From: JALZKA01 sp963754045
GTDB lineage: Bacteria > Actinomycetota > Thermoleophilia > Solirubrobacterales > 70-9
Direction of reading: 5' to 3'
NCBI GenBank assembly: GCA_963754045.1
Contig: CAVWEN010000002.1
Coordinates: forward strand, 930,001-994,000
DNA: 64,000 nucleotides
The position numbers and the translations under genes are program-made. Shown one piece after another: positions 15,952 to 24,658 of this stretch (position 1 is its first letter; every line of letters starts with the position of its first letter). The notes beneath the pieces are model-generated. The model was not told the DNA's origin, searched no databases, and worked only from the letters and a program-made list of their open reading frames with translations.

Positions 15952-17491
15952 CGATGTCGGGCTTGCTGTCGCGCTTGCGCCCTCGCTGGTCGCGCTTCGG
16001 CGCGTCCTGCTTTATCGCCTTGCCGATCGCCGGGCTGCCCTTGCGAAGCGCGACGGTCCTCGTCGGGCCGCCGTTGTCCTTCAGCTTGCCGAGTTTCGGA
16101 TACGTAGAGAGGAAGTCGCCGAAGCCGAGCTCGAAGCCGCTGCAATCGTCCGTTTCGCCGAGCAGGTTGCCGCCGTCCGAATCGAAGGACCCGCGGCAAT
16201 CGTCGCGCGCCGATCCGGCGCGATTGCCGGCGAGCAGCGTGTTGAAGGTGGACGCGGCCTGGACGCCGGCGGCGATCAGGACGCCACCCGCGAGGCCACT
16301 GCCGTTGTTGTCGGCGTCCGCGCGGTTGGCTGTGATCGTCGACGCGAGCAGGGCGACCTCGTTGCCCGTGGTTAGCTCGGAGGAGATCGCGCCGCCGTGG
16401 ATGTCCGCGCGATTTCCGGCCAGCGTCGAGTTCACGATCACCACTCGAGCGTTGTTGAACACGCCGATTGCGCCGCCGGACTGAGCGGTGCTGTTGCCCG
16501 AGATCGTCGAGCCGACGATGCGAAGGTCCAGGTCGTCGCTCACTTCGATCCCGGCACTGCCGACCCCGAAAGCGTCAGGATCGGTCGCCCGGTTGCCCGA
16601 GAGCGTCGAACGCTCGATCCGCATCTCCCCGCCACCGCGCAGTCGCATGCCGCCTCCGGTCGCGGCCCGATTGCCTGCGACGGTTGACCGTCTGACCACG
16701 ACGTCGCTTGCGGCGGAGCAGGAGAGTCCACCACCCTCCCCCTCAAACCCATCGCCGAGCTTCACGTCGCTCAAGGCTCGGTTGGACGAAATCCGGCTCT
16801 TCGAAATGGTGGTCTTGCCGCCACAGCTAATGCCTCCGCCACTGCCCCCGCCCTCGCCGGCAGCGACATTACGGGCGACGACGCTGCGAATCAACTTGAG
16901 CGTTCCGTCGGGGTCGGGATCGGGGGTTAGACAGCAGCCCGAGCTGGTTGAAATGCCGCCGCCGCGCCGCCCCGCGTGGTTGGCCACCACCTTCGACTTG
17001 CGAACCGTCAGGGCCCCGGCCGCTGCGATTCCGCCTCCCAGCTCCTCCTCGTCACCCGTGTTCTTCGTCGCCTCACCGCCGCGGATCACGAGCTTGGTCA
17101 GGGTTGCCCGGCTGCCGCGCAGGACTTCGAAGACGCGATCGAGCCGGTTGGCGTCGATCGATGCGCGACCGCGGCCGGGATGGGTGATCCGCACGGTCCC
17201 CTCGAGGTCGAGATCCCCCTCGAGAGCCGCCTGCTCGCCGAACTGGGCGTTCGAGTTGACGCGCTCAAGCTGGTACTTGCGCCCGGGCAGGACGATGGCA
17301 TCCGCACCTGCGCGGCCGTTGGCGGCGATCACCGCTTCGCGAAGGGAGCAGTCGCGCGGCTTGCACTTGCCCGGCGCTGGGTCGTCCGATCGCGTCACTT
17401 CGAATGTCTTGGCGTGCGCGGCCGCGCACGCGCCGAACACGACGGCCGCTGCGATCGCGGCGATGGCCCGTCCCCTCGTCACGTTTCTCAT
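15935..17491 (-). CDS. secreted right-handed beta-helix protein with CSLREA N-terminus
   Basis: The 518-residue product has a signal peptide (MRNVTRGRAIAAIAAAVVFG to AHA), then the CSLREA-type motif (CKPRDCSLREAVIAAN) and many beta-helix coils built from STISGN, STLAGNRA and GGGI units (residues about 110-440). The end NGGPTRTVALRKGSPAIGKA to DIGAFER is the choice-of-anchor Q type seen in such surface proteins. It is probably exported and surface-associated, with no visible enzyme motif. ATG 17491 is preferred over an upstream start because AGGGG lies six bases before it. Confidence 0.8.
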   Translation of the reverse strand: MRNVTRGRAIAAIAAAVVFGACAAAHAKTFEVTRSDDPAPGKCKPRDCSLREAVIAANGRAGADAIVLPGRKYQLERVNSNAQFGEQAALEGDLDLEGTVRITHPGRGRASIDANRLDRVFEVLRGSRATLTKLVIRGGEATKNTGDEEELGGGIAAAGALTVRKSKVVANHAGRRGGGISTSSGCCLTPDPDPDGTLKLIRSVVARNVAAGEGGGSGGGISCGGKTTISKSRISSNRALSDVKLGDGFEGEGGGLSCSAASDVVVRRSTVAGNRAATGGGMRLRGGGEMRIERSTLSGNRATDPDAFGVGSAGIEVSDDLDLRIVGSTISGNSTAQSGGAIGVFNNARVVIVNSTLAGNRADIHGGAISSELTTGNEVALLASTITANRADADNNGSGLAGGVLIAAGVQAASTFNTLLAGNRAGSARDDCRGSFDSDGGNLLGETDDCSGFELGFGDFLSTYPKLGKLKDNGGPTRTVALRKGSPAIGKAIKQDAPKRDQRGRKRDSKPDIGAFER

Positions 17492-17564
17492 TGATCCCCT
17501 GCCCCTTGTTTGTTGTTGAATCACCAATCTATCGCCCCATCAGCTGTGAGTGGGGCCAGCAACA

Positions 17565-17615
17565 GCCGAACTCCGCGAACGAGATCCGCTCGTCGGGACT
17601 ATCGCTCGAAGGCAC
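17565..17615 (-). pseudogene. 17-codon remnant matching the start of the degenerate 15.9 kb gene
   Basis: It reads VPSSDSPDERISFAEFG, against MPSSDNADERISHEEFG at 15901-15951. Both overlap the terminal GAFER codons of a beta-helix gene in another frame. The match ends abruptly after the glycine. It supports duplication of a two-gene unit. Confidence 0.55.
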
Positions 17616-19096
17616 CGATGTCCGGCTTGTTGTCCCGCTTGCGCCCTCGCTGGTCGCGTCCGGGCGCGCTTCTGGCGATCCGCCTTGCCGATCGCCGGGC
17701 TGCCCTTCTTCAGCGCGATCGTCTTGGTCGGGCCGCCGTTTCGCTTGAGTTGGCCGAGCTTCACGCGCGAACGGACGCGGTCGCCGGGCGCGGTGAAGCC
17801 GTCGCAAAGGAATGCGGTTGAGAGCAGGTTGTGTCCCTGCGAGATAAACGGGGCGGAGCCCGCGCAGTCGTTGGCCACCGTCCCGCCGCCGCCGATCTCG
17901 GTCAGTCGGTTGAGAGCGATCAGGGAGTTCTCGATCTCGAACGGGTCGCCGGAGGTGTAGATCCCTCCGCCGGCCTCGTTCAGCAGCCCATCGGAGTTGC
18001 CGAGGTTGCGCGCGACCGTGATCGAGCGAGCGATCACCCGCCCGGTGTCGAGCCTGATGCCGCCGCCGTTCGACTCCGCCCGGTTGCGCGTGATCGTCGA
18101 GTTGATGATGGTCAACGGGTCGGTGCCGTCGACTTCGATCCCGCCCCCGAAATCGGCGGACCGGTTGCCGGTGATCGACGAGTCAGTGAGCCTCAGCGTG
18201 CCGAGGTCCGTGTAGATGCCGCCACCGCCTCCGCCGCGGTTGCGCTCGAACACGCTGTCGTCGATCGTGGACGCGACTCCCGCGTTCGTCTGGAGATAGA
18301 TGCCCCCTCCGAGCGCGTTGTTCTCGCTGACGTTGCGGCTGATCGAGCTGCGCGACATGCGCAGCGGCCCGGCGTTGTCAAAGCAGCTCGCGCTCACGCC
18401 CCCGCCCGAGAAACTCGCGCGGTTCCCGTTCACCTTCGTCCTGCGGAGGGTCAGTCGGGCGCCGTCCTCCGTGTGGATGCCGCCACCGCACGAGCTCGCG
18501 GAGTTCCCCGAAACCACCGACCTCGTGATCGTCGCGCTCGCCTGCGGCCCCTCTACCTGAATCGCGCCGCCGTAGCTCGGCGACTCGTTGCCGGAGATCG
18601 CGCTGGACACGACGTCGAGGTCTCCTAGCGCGCGGATCGCGCCCCCCTTTCCCATCGCGTTCGCCGGGTCGCCGCCGTCGGTGAGGACCACCCGCTCTAG
18701 CCGCAGCGCCGAGAACACCTCGAAGATCCGGTCGAGCGGGTCCGGATACGGGTCGGTGGGAGGGTTGAAATCAATCCGCGGGCGCCCCTTGCCCCGGTGG
18801 AAGATCCGCAGCGGATCGTTGGTTACGTCGAGGTCGCCGGCCATGCCACCGTCGTCGTCGCCGATAATGCTGAGCTGGTAGGTACGCCTGGTCGGCAGGA
18901 CGATGCGGTCGCCGCCGGGCCGTGCGTTCGCCGCGAGAACCGCCTCGCGCAGCTAGCAGTCCGAGCGGGTGCATGCGCCCGGCGCCGGGTCGCCGCGCTT
19001 TGTCACCTCGAAGGTCCTTCCGCTGGCAGCGGCGGGCGCCAGCGCAGACACGATCGCGCCGACTGCCAGCACACTTCTGATCCCCACCTTCCCCAT
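17599..19096 (-). pseudogene. broken paralogue of the CSLREA beta-helix protein
   Basis: Reading from ATG 19096 gives a signal peptide (MGKVGIRSVLAVGAIVSALA) and then TFEVTKRGDPAPGACTRSDC, where an in-frame TAG (18953-18955, codon 48) replaces the Ser of the CSLREA motif. The frame then continues intact as LREAVLAANARPGGD through the beta-helix to GSPAIGKADRQ. There an extra base in a G run (plus strand, about 17662-17664) shifts the frame; removing one base restores RDQRGRKRDNKPDIGAFER and a stop at 17599. Two independent lesions make it a pseudogene, unless they are assembly errors. Confidence 0.8.
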
Positions 19097-19130
19097 ACGC
19101 AAATCCTACCCAGAAGTAGCTAGGCGCGCC

Positions 19131-19148
19131 ATTGACTGACCAGTCAAT
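19131..19148. promoter_or_regulatory. perfect palindrome upstream of etfBA (probable TetR-type operator)
   Basis: ATTGACTG-AC-CAGTCAAT is an 8-base perfect inverted repeat 71 bases before the etfB start. It is positioned over the -35 region of a promoter whose -10 could be TAAGAT at 19165-19170. The size and symmetry suit a TetR-family dimer. Confidence 0.6.
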
Positions 19149-19164
19149 CGGCTCGGGCGACCGC

Positions 19165-19170
19165 TAAGAT
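19165..19170 (+). promoter_or_regulatory. possible -10 box of the etfBA operon
   Basis: TAAGAT lies 17 bases after a hexamer covered by the palindrome at 19131-19148. Transcription would begin near 19177 and include the strong ribosome binding site at 19206. Confidence 0.4.
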
Positions 19171-19205
19171 GCCGCGCGCACCCCACCCACGGGATGCCAC
19201 TTTCC

Positions 19206-19212
19206 AAGGAGG
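19206..19212 (+). promoter_or_regulatory. AAGGAGG ribosome binding site fixing a TTG start
   Basis: A consensus AAGGAGG is seven bases before the TTG at 19220. It decides that TTG, not the ATG at 19169, starts etfB. Confidence 0.75.
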
Positions 19213-19219
19213 CTCCGAC

Positions 19220-20014
19220 TTGAAGATCTGTTGTCTTGTCAAGGAAGTCCCCGACGCTGCGGTCCAGAAGCGGATCGATTCGAACACCAAGCGTCTGGAC
19301 CGTTCCGGCGAGAAGAATCTCAATCCCTTCGACACCCACGGCATCGAGGCCGCCATGCAGATCCGCGAAGGCGGGGTTGCTGAGGTCGACGAGATCGTCG
19401 CGGTGACGATGGGTCCCGACAGCGCCGTTCGCGCACTACACAAGGCCGTCGCGCTCGGCGCCGATCGCTCGGTGCACCTGAGCGACACGGCCCTCGAGGG
19501 CTCCGACGTCTGCGCGACGGGGTACGCCCTCGCCAAGGTGCTCGAGTCCGAGGCGCCGGATCTGGTCCTGCTGGGCCAGCAGTCTGACGACGGCGAGTGC
19601 TACACGATCGGCGCAGTCGTGGCCGACCATCTGAAGATGCCATCACTCACCCAGGTGATCAAGATGGACATCGCCGAGGGCAAGCTCACCTGCCAGCGTC
19701 AGGCCGAGTACGGCTACGACACGGTGGAGGTGCAGCTTCCGGCTGTAATCAGCGTCGGTGACGCGATCAACGAGCCGCGCTATCCCTCGCTCAAGGCGAT
19801 CATGGGCGCGAAGAAGAAGCCGCTCGATACCAAGGCCAACGGCGACGTCGGCATCGAAGCCGACAGGGTCGGCGAGTCCGGCTCCAAGACCCAGGTCCTG
19901 GCGATCAACCCGCCGCCCGACAAGCAGGCCGGCGAGATCATCGAGGACGAGGACACGAACGAGACGGTCGAGAAGATCGTCGCGTGGCTGGATGAAAGGA
20001 AGTTGCTCGCATGA
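19220..20014 (+). CDS. etfB: electron transfer flavoprotein beta subunit
   Basis: The 264-residue protein opens with LKICCLVKEVPD and carries the EtfB nucleotide-binding region (VTMGPDSAVRALHKAVALGAD, shortened here to its core) and the QSDDGECYTIGAVVADHL segment. ETF accepts electrons from acyl-CoA dehydrogenases and delivers them to ETF:quinone oxidoreductase. The start is a TTG with an ideal Shine-Dalgarno. The stop overlaps the etfA ATG by four bases, giving 1:1 coupled translation. A palindromic operator precedes the operon. Confidence 0.95.
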   Translation: MKICCLVKEVPDAAVQKRIDSNTKRLDRSGEKNLNPFDTHGIEAAMQIREGGVAEVDEIVAVTMGPDSAVRALHKAVALGADRSVHLSDTALEGSDVCATGYALAKVLESEAPDLVLLGQQSDDGECYTIGAVVADHLKMPSLTQVIKMDIAEGKLTCQRQAEYGYDTVEVQLPAVISVGDAINEPRYPSLKAIMGAKKKPLDTKANGDVGIEADRVGESGSKTQVLAINPPPDKQAGEIIEDEDTNETVEKIVAWLDERKLLA

Positions 20015-20991
20015 GTGGGATCCTGGTTTACGCGCTCCATTCCGATGACGGCGTCTTCAACGACAACTCGCTCGGCGCGATCTCCGAGGCCTCGAAGCTG
20101 GCTGGCGAGATCGGCGGCGAGGCGGCGGCGCTGGTCGCCGGCGAGATCGACGACGCGGCCTGCGCCGCGCTCGGCAAATACGGCGCGGCGAAGGTCTACC
20201 GGGCCAAGTCCGTGCCCGAGGGCCTTGCGCAGCCGATCGTTGACGCGATGGCCAAGGTCATCACCGAGAACGACTACGGCTACGCCCTGTTCGGCGGCGG
20301 CCTGCTCGGATTCGAGATCGGTGCGGGCCTGACCGCCCGCCTCGGCGCCGGCGTGACGATGGAGGTCACCGCGGTGAAGGCCGACGGCGGCAAGCTGGTC
20401 GCCGAGCGTCCGGTCCTCCAGGACTCGGCGATCGTCGACGTCGGCTACGTCTCTGAGCCCGCCGTGATCATCGGCCGCCTGAACGCTTTCGACAAGAGCG
20501 AGAACGGCTCCGGTGACGCGGAGGTCGTGGACATCGAGGTCGAGCTCTCCGACTGGTCCACCAAGGCCACGATGGTCAATCGCGGCGAGTCTGGCGATTC
20601 GGGTGGGGTTGACATCACCGAAGCCGACATCCTGGTCGGCAGCGGCCGCGGTTTCGGCGGCGAGGAGAACCTCACCGTCGCCCGTGAGCTGGCTGAAGCC
20701 CTCGGCGGCGAGGTCGCAGCGACCCGCGCGATCGTGGACGCCGGCTGGATCCCATACGCGACTCAGATCGGCCAGACCGGCAAGACGGTTGCGCCGAAGC
20801 TGTACCTCGGTGCCGGTGTTTCCGGCGCGATCCAGCACAAGGTGGGGATGCAGAACTCGGAGAACATCCTTGCGATCAACAAGGATCCAAACGCTCCGAT
20901 CTTCGAGTACTCAGACCTCGGGGTCGTCGGGGACCTGCACAAGATCCTCCCGAAGCTGACCGAGGCGATCAAGGCGAAGAAGGGCGGCTGA
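20011..20991 (+). CDS. etfA: electron transfer flavoprotein alpha subunit
   Basis: The 326-residue protein has an N-terminal domain resembling EtfB and a C-terminal FAD-binding domain with VGSGRGFGGEENL, YLGAGVSGAIQH and AINKDPNAPIFEYSDLGVVGD, all classical EtfA signatures. It holds the FAD of the ETF heterodimer. It is followed seven bases later by the ETF:quinone oxidoreductase gene, so the whole electron path from ETF to quinone is in one operon. Confidence 0.96.
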   Translation: MSGILVYALHSDDGVFNDNSLGAISEASKLAGEIGGEAAALVAGEIDDAACAALGKYGAAKVYRAKSVPEGLAQPIVDAMAKVITENDYGYALFGGGLLGFEIGAGLTARLGAGVTMEVTAVKADGGKLVAERPVLQDSAIVDVGYVSEPAVIIGRLNAFDKSENGSGDAEVVDIEVELSDWSTKATMVNRGESGDSGGVDITEADILVGSGRGFGGEENLTVARELAEALGGEVAATRAIVDAGWIPYATQIGQTGKTVAPKLYLGAGVSGAIQHKVGMQNSENILAINKDPNAPIFEYSDLGVVGDLHKILPKLTEAIKAKKGG

Positions 20992-20998
20992 CCCAGCC

Positions 20999-22705
20999 AT
21001 GGCCGGGGCCGCTGTAGAGCCCGCGGAGTTCCCGCCGCCGTTTGACGAGCGTGACCTCATCGTCGCGCCGACCGATCCCGAAGATGAACGGATCGAGGTC
21101 GGCATCGCGATCGCGGGTGGCGGCCCGGCCGGCCTGGCATGCGCCAACCGTCTGCTCGACCTTCTCGAGGACGAGCCGGAGCTGACCGAGCGGCTGGGTG
21201 AAGTCCCGGTCGCTGTGCTCGAGAAGGGCAAGGTCGCAGGTGCGCACGAGCTATCCGGGGCCAACATGGTCCCGGGCCCGATGCTCGACCTGTTCCCGGA
21301 CCTCAAGCCCGAGGACTGGCCCTTCGCCTACCAGGAGGTCACCAAGGACGCCGTCTACCTGCTGACGAAGAAGGCGGCGCTGCCCCTGGTGCCGATGCCG
21401 CCCAACTTCCGCAATCACGGCAACTACGTCATCTCCGTGTCCAAGCTGGCCCGCTTCCTCGCTGAGAAGGCTGAGGAGAAGGGCGCGTACATCCTCACCG
21501 AGACGGTCGCCGACGGCCTGCTCGTCGAGGATCGCATCGTCAAGGGCCTGCGCTCCGGCGATCGAGGCCGCGGCAAGGATGGCAATCCGCTCGGCAACTT
21601 CGAGCCCGGCTCCGACGTCGTCGCGAAGGCGACCGTGCTCGCCGAGGGCACCCTAGGCCACCTAACCCAGAGCGCCTCGGAGTACTTCGACCTCGGCGGC
21701 TCCCTGCCGGTTCGCTGGGAGCTTGGCGTCAAGGAGGTCTGGGAGATCTCCGAGCCCCTCGACAAGGTGATTCACACGATGGGCTGGCCGTTGCGAAAGC
21801 GCGCGAAGCTGAACGAGTTCGGCGGCAGCTTTATCTACCCGATGGGCGAGGACAAGCTCTGCGTAGGCCTTGTTGTCGGCCTCGACTACACCGACTCCAC
21901 CCTGTCAGTCCACGACCTGCTCCAGGAGCTCAAGACTCACCCGTTCGTGAACAAGCTGCTGAAGGGCGGCAAGCGCGTTGCATGGGGCGCGAAGACGATT
22001 CCCTCCGGCGGCTACTTTTCGATGCCGCGCAGCCTGGCGGTGCCCGGCATGGTGATCGCCGGCGACGCGGCGAACATGGTCAACGTGCCGACGCTGAAGG
22101 GTGTCCACTACTCGATCCGCGCCGGCATGCTGGCGGCCGAGTCGATCATCGACGGCCTGAAGCGCGACGACATCAGTTTCAGCTCGTACCACGACGCTGT
22201 CCACCGCTCTGAGATCGGCAAGGACCTGTTCCAGTCGCGCAACATGCGCGCGCCGTTCTCGAAGGGCTTCTTCGTCGGCGGTGCAATTGCCAGCGCGATG
22301 ACGATCACCCAGGGTGCCTTCCCGGGTGGCAAATGGGATTACGAGCACGACACCGAGATCGCCATGGACGATTACGGCGCCTCGAAGACGTACCCCGATC
22401 CCGACAACGAGGTGACCTTCAACAAGCTCGACTCCGTTTTTCTCTCCGGCAACGCGACCCGCGACGATGCGCCCAACCACGTGCGCATCCAGAACCACGT
22501 GCCGCGCGAGTTGGCGAAGACGTGGGTCAACCTCTGCCCGGCGCAGGTCTACGAGATCCCCGAGTCCGATCTCGAGTCGAACGCGGCCACCGTGGACGTC
22601 CACGTGACCGCATCGAATTGCGTGCAGTGCGGTGCCATCAACGCCAAGGGCGGCCGCCTGACCATGCCCGAAGGCGGCGACGGCCCCCTGTATCAGGAGA
22701 CCTGA
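20999..22705 (+). CDS. electron transfer flavoprotein:quinone oxidoreductase
   Basis: The 568-residue flavoprotein has an N-terminal FAD motif IAIAGGGPAGLACANRLL, quinone-binding/membrane-surface segments in the middle (YPMGEDKLCVGLVVGLDYTD, cut here to its core) and a C-terminal ferredoxin-like end. Of the four cysteines that normally bind the [4Fe-4S] cluster, Cys513 (CPAQVY), Cys541 and Cys544 (NCVQC) are present, while the fourth position is Ile547. It passes electrons from reduced ETF to menaquinone or ubiquinone at the membrane. It is operonic with etfBA. Confidence 0.93.
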   Translation: MAGAAVEPAEFPPPFDERDLIVAPTDPEDERIEVGIAIAGGGPAGLACANRLLDLLEDEPELTERLGEVPVAVLEKGKVAGAHELSGANMVPGPMLDLFPDLKPEDWPFAYQEVTKDAVYLLTKKAALPLVPMPPNFRNHGNYVISVSKLARFLAEKAEEKGAYILTETVADGLLVEDRIVKGLRSGDRGRGKDGNPLGNFEPGSDVVAKATVLAEGTLGHLTQSASEYFDLGGSLPVRWELGVKEVWEISEPLDKVIHTMGWPLRKRAKLNEFGGSFIYPMGEDKLCVGLVVGLDYTDSTLSVHDLLQELKTHPFVNKLLKGGKRVAWGAKTIPSGGYFSMPRSLAVPGMVIAGDAANMVNVPTLKGVHYSIRAGMLAAESIIDGLKRDDISFSSYHDAVHRSEIGKDLFQSRNMRAPFSKGFFVGGAIASAMTITQGAFPGGKWDYEHDTEIAMDDYGASKTYPDPDNEVTFNKLDSVFLSGNATRDDAPNHVRIQNHVPRELAKTWVNLCPAQVYEIPESDLESNAATVDVHVTASNCVQCGAINAKGGRLTMPEGGDGPLYQET

Positions 22706-22718
22706 GCGCGACCGGGCC

Positions 22719-23342
22719 GTGGAGGCCGGCTCGCCACACACCGACCGGGTCGAGCTGCGGGACGGCCGCGTGGTGCTGGTCGCCCCGCTCCACCCCGACG
22801 ATCGCGCCCGCTATCTCGCGGCCCTCGAGAAGACAAGTCCCGATTCCCTCTACAAGCGCTTTCTGACGCCGGTGGAGCGGCTCTCGGAGTCGCAACTGCG
22901 GTACCTGCTCGAGATCGACCACCGCGACCACGAGGCGTTGATGGTGGTGGACGAAGATGCCGGGGAGGCCGTGGCAGTGGGCCGCTTCGTGCGTCTCGAC
23001 GATCGCCCGCGGGCGGCCGAGGCCGCCGTGATCGTGGTCGACGACTGGCAGGGCAACGGCCTTGGTAAGGCACTATGCCGGCTGCTGGCTCAACGCGCCC
23101 GCGAGATGGGCATCGAGGTGTTCGAGGCCACCCTGCTGGCGGAGAACACCGCGATGATGGCGCTGCTCACCTCGCTTGGGCCGGTTCGCCGCACCGCGAC
23201 CGAAGGTCCCTCGATAGTGGTCGAGGTGGCGCTACCCGACGAGGGCATTGGCGAGCACATGACGGGCGTGCTGCGAGCGGTGGCCGCAGGCGACTTCGAG
23301 CTAACCACTCCCGCGAGCGGGTCGGAGCACCAGCCGCAATAG
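22719..23342 (+). CDS. GNAT family N-acetyltransferase
   Basis: The 207-residue protein starts at GTG 22719. The acetyl-CoA binding motif A is visible as VVDDWQGNGLGKALCRLL, preceded by a central sheet (AEAAVIV). The pattern KRFLTPVERLSESQLRYL resembles the acetyltransferase module of bacterial protein lysine acetyltransferases (Pat type), but no cyclic-nucleotide or ACT domain is attached. It follows the ETF operon by 13 bases and could acetylate acyl-CoA enzymes; that is inference. Confidence 0.82.
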   Translation: MEAGSPHTDRVELRDGRVVLVAPLHPDDRARYLAALEKTSPDSLYKRFLTPVERLSESQLRYLLEIDHRDHEALMVVDEDAGEAVAVGRFVRLDDRPRAAEAAVIVVDDWQGNGLGKALCRLLAQRAREMGIEVFEATLLAENTAMMALLTSLGPVRRTATEGPSIVVEVALPDEGIGEHMTGVLRAVAAGDFELTTPASGSEHQPQ

Positions 23343-23352
23343 GGTGGCGACG

Positions 23353-24174
23353 ATGAAGATCCACCACCTGAGTTGCGCGACGATGTGCCCCCGAGGCGCG
23401 AAGCTGTTGGAGGGGGAAGGGGGGCTGCTCGAGACGACCGAACTTTGCGCCCACGTCCTGCTGGTTGAGACGAGCGATGCGCTGGTTCTCGTGGACACCG
23501 GGTTCGGCCGCGACGACGTCGCGAATCCCAAGCGCCTGGGCCAGCCATTTCGCGCCTCGATCCGTCCAGTCCTCTCGGTTGAGGACACCGCCCACGCCCA
23601 GATCCGGGCGCTGGGCCTCGACCCTGCCGACGTGCAATACGTCGTACCGACCCACCTCGATGTCGATCACGCCGGCGGCCTTCCCGACTTCCCGGGTGCC
23701 GAGGTGCATGTGTTCCGCCCCGAGATGGAGGCGGCGACGGCACCGTCCCTTCGCGAGAAGCTCCGCTACATCCAGGGGCAGTTTGCCCACGGCCCCGACT
23801 GGCACCCGCACGAGGTGAGCGGCGACGAATGGATGGGGTTCGAGGCTGTGCGCGTCATCCCGGGGCTCGAGCCCGAGATCGTGCTCGTCCCGCTACCGGG
23901 CCACAGCCGCGGCCACTGCGCGGTTGCGGTGCGCGACGGCGACGGGTGGCTCCTCCACTGCGGCGACGCCTACTTTCATCGCAACGAGATGAAGACGCCG
24001 CCGTCCTGTCCACCGGGCCTGCGCGTATTCCAGAACCTGGTCGGCTACAACCAGAAGGCACGGCGCTCAAACCAGGAGCGGCTGCGTGAGTTGGCGGCCC
24101 GGCGCGGCGATGTCGTGCGCCTGTTCTGCGCGCACGACACCACCGAGCTGCGAGCCATGCAAACCCGGGCCTAG
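23353..24174 (+). CDS. metallo-beta-lactamase fold hydrolase (lactonase-like)
   Basis: The protein of about 273 residues has the HxxxDH metal motif THLDVDHAGG and later ligands in PLPGHSRGHCAV and HCGDAYFH. This arrangement occurs in N-acyl homoserine lactonases and related MBL hydrolases. ATG 23353 is preferred over GTG 23344 since AGGGTGG lies six bases before it and MKIHHLSC is a typical start. The stop overlaps the convergent small secreted-protein gene by four bases. The substrate is unknown. Confidence 0.82.
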   Translation: MKIHHLSCATMCPRGAKLLEGEGGLLETTELCAHVLLVETSDALVLVDTGFGRDDVANPKRLGQPFRASIRPVLSVEDTAHAQIRALGLDPADVQYVVPTHLDVDHAGGLPDFPGAEVHVFRPEMEAATAPSLREKLRYIQGQFAHGPDWHPHEVSGDEWMGFEAVRVIPGLEPEIVLVPLPGHSRGHCAVAVRDGDGWLLHCGDAYFHRNEMKTPPSCPPGLRVFQNLVGYNQKARRSNQERLRELAARRGDVVRLFCAHDTTELRAMQTRA

Positions 24175-24572
24175 AGGTCCGGGTTGTACTGCCGGACGCG
24201 CGACTTTGCGCGCGAGCACGAGAGGCCAGTGCCCTTCGAGCTGACCCCGACCGCCTTGGTCTTCGCGTAGTACTTCGCCTGTGGCTTGAGCCGGCGTTCG
24301 ATGTTGATAGTCCACTTGCCGGCGCTGTTGGTCATGTCGGTTCCGAGCCTCTTGTCTTTTCCGGCGAGTTTCCGGTAGAGCCGGACCTTACGGTTTGGCT
24401 TGCACTCGCCGAAGGTCGACTTGACCTTGCCGTGATACAGGGGCAGGCTGCGCGCGATCCCGAGTTTGGTCTCGCTCACAACGCGCGCATTCGCCCCGCT
24501 GGAGACAAGGCCTCCCATCGCCACGGCCGCCACAGCGGTGAGCGCGAGCGCCCCCATTCGCTTCGAATTCAT
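24171..24572 (-). CDS. small secreted protein, function unknown
   Basis: The 133-residue protein has a signal peptide (ALALTAVAAVAMGGLVSSGANA) and a basic mature region with KVKSTFGECKPNRKVRLYRKLAGKD and SAGKWTINIE, cut here to the parts that recall beta-sandwich repeats in which a cargo of Arg/Lys-Tyr strands alternates. Two cysteines could form a disulphide. Similar lysine-rich small exported proteins occur in soil actinobacteria, but I cannot name the family. Confidence 0.65.
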   Translation of the reverse strand: MNSKRMGALALTAVAAVAMGGLVSSGANARVVSETKLGIARSLPLYHGKVKSTFGECKPNRKVRLYRKLAGKDKRLGTDMTNSAGKWTINIERRLKPQAKYYAKTKAVGVSSKGTGLSCSRAKSRVRQYNPDL

Positions 24573-24643
24573 CTGTACCCCTTCGATCCTCGTAGGGACG
24601 GATACACCCCGCCCGAGTTGCCGGAGAGTCTAAACCCGGCGGC

Positions 24644-24649
24644 TAGAAT
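24644..24649 (+). promoter_or_regulatory. -10 box TAGAAT before rpmE
   Basis: TAGAAT ends nine bases before the rpmE ATG; there is no Shine-Dalgarno sequence, so a leaderless or very short leader is likely. Confidence 0.45.
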
Positions 24650-24658
24650 CTGCGCAGC

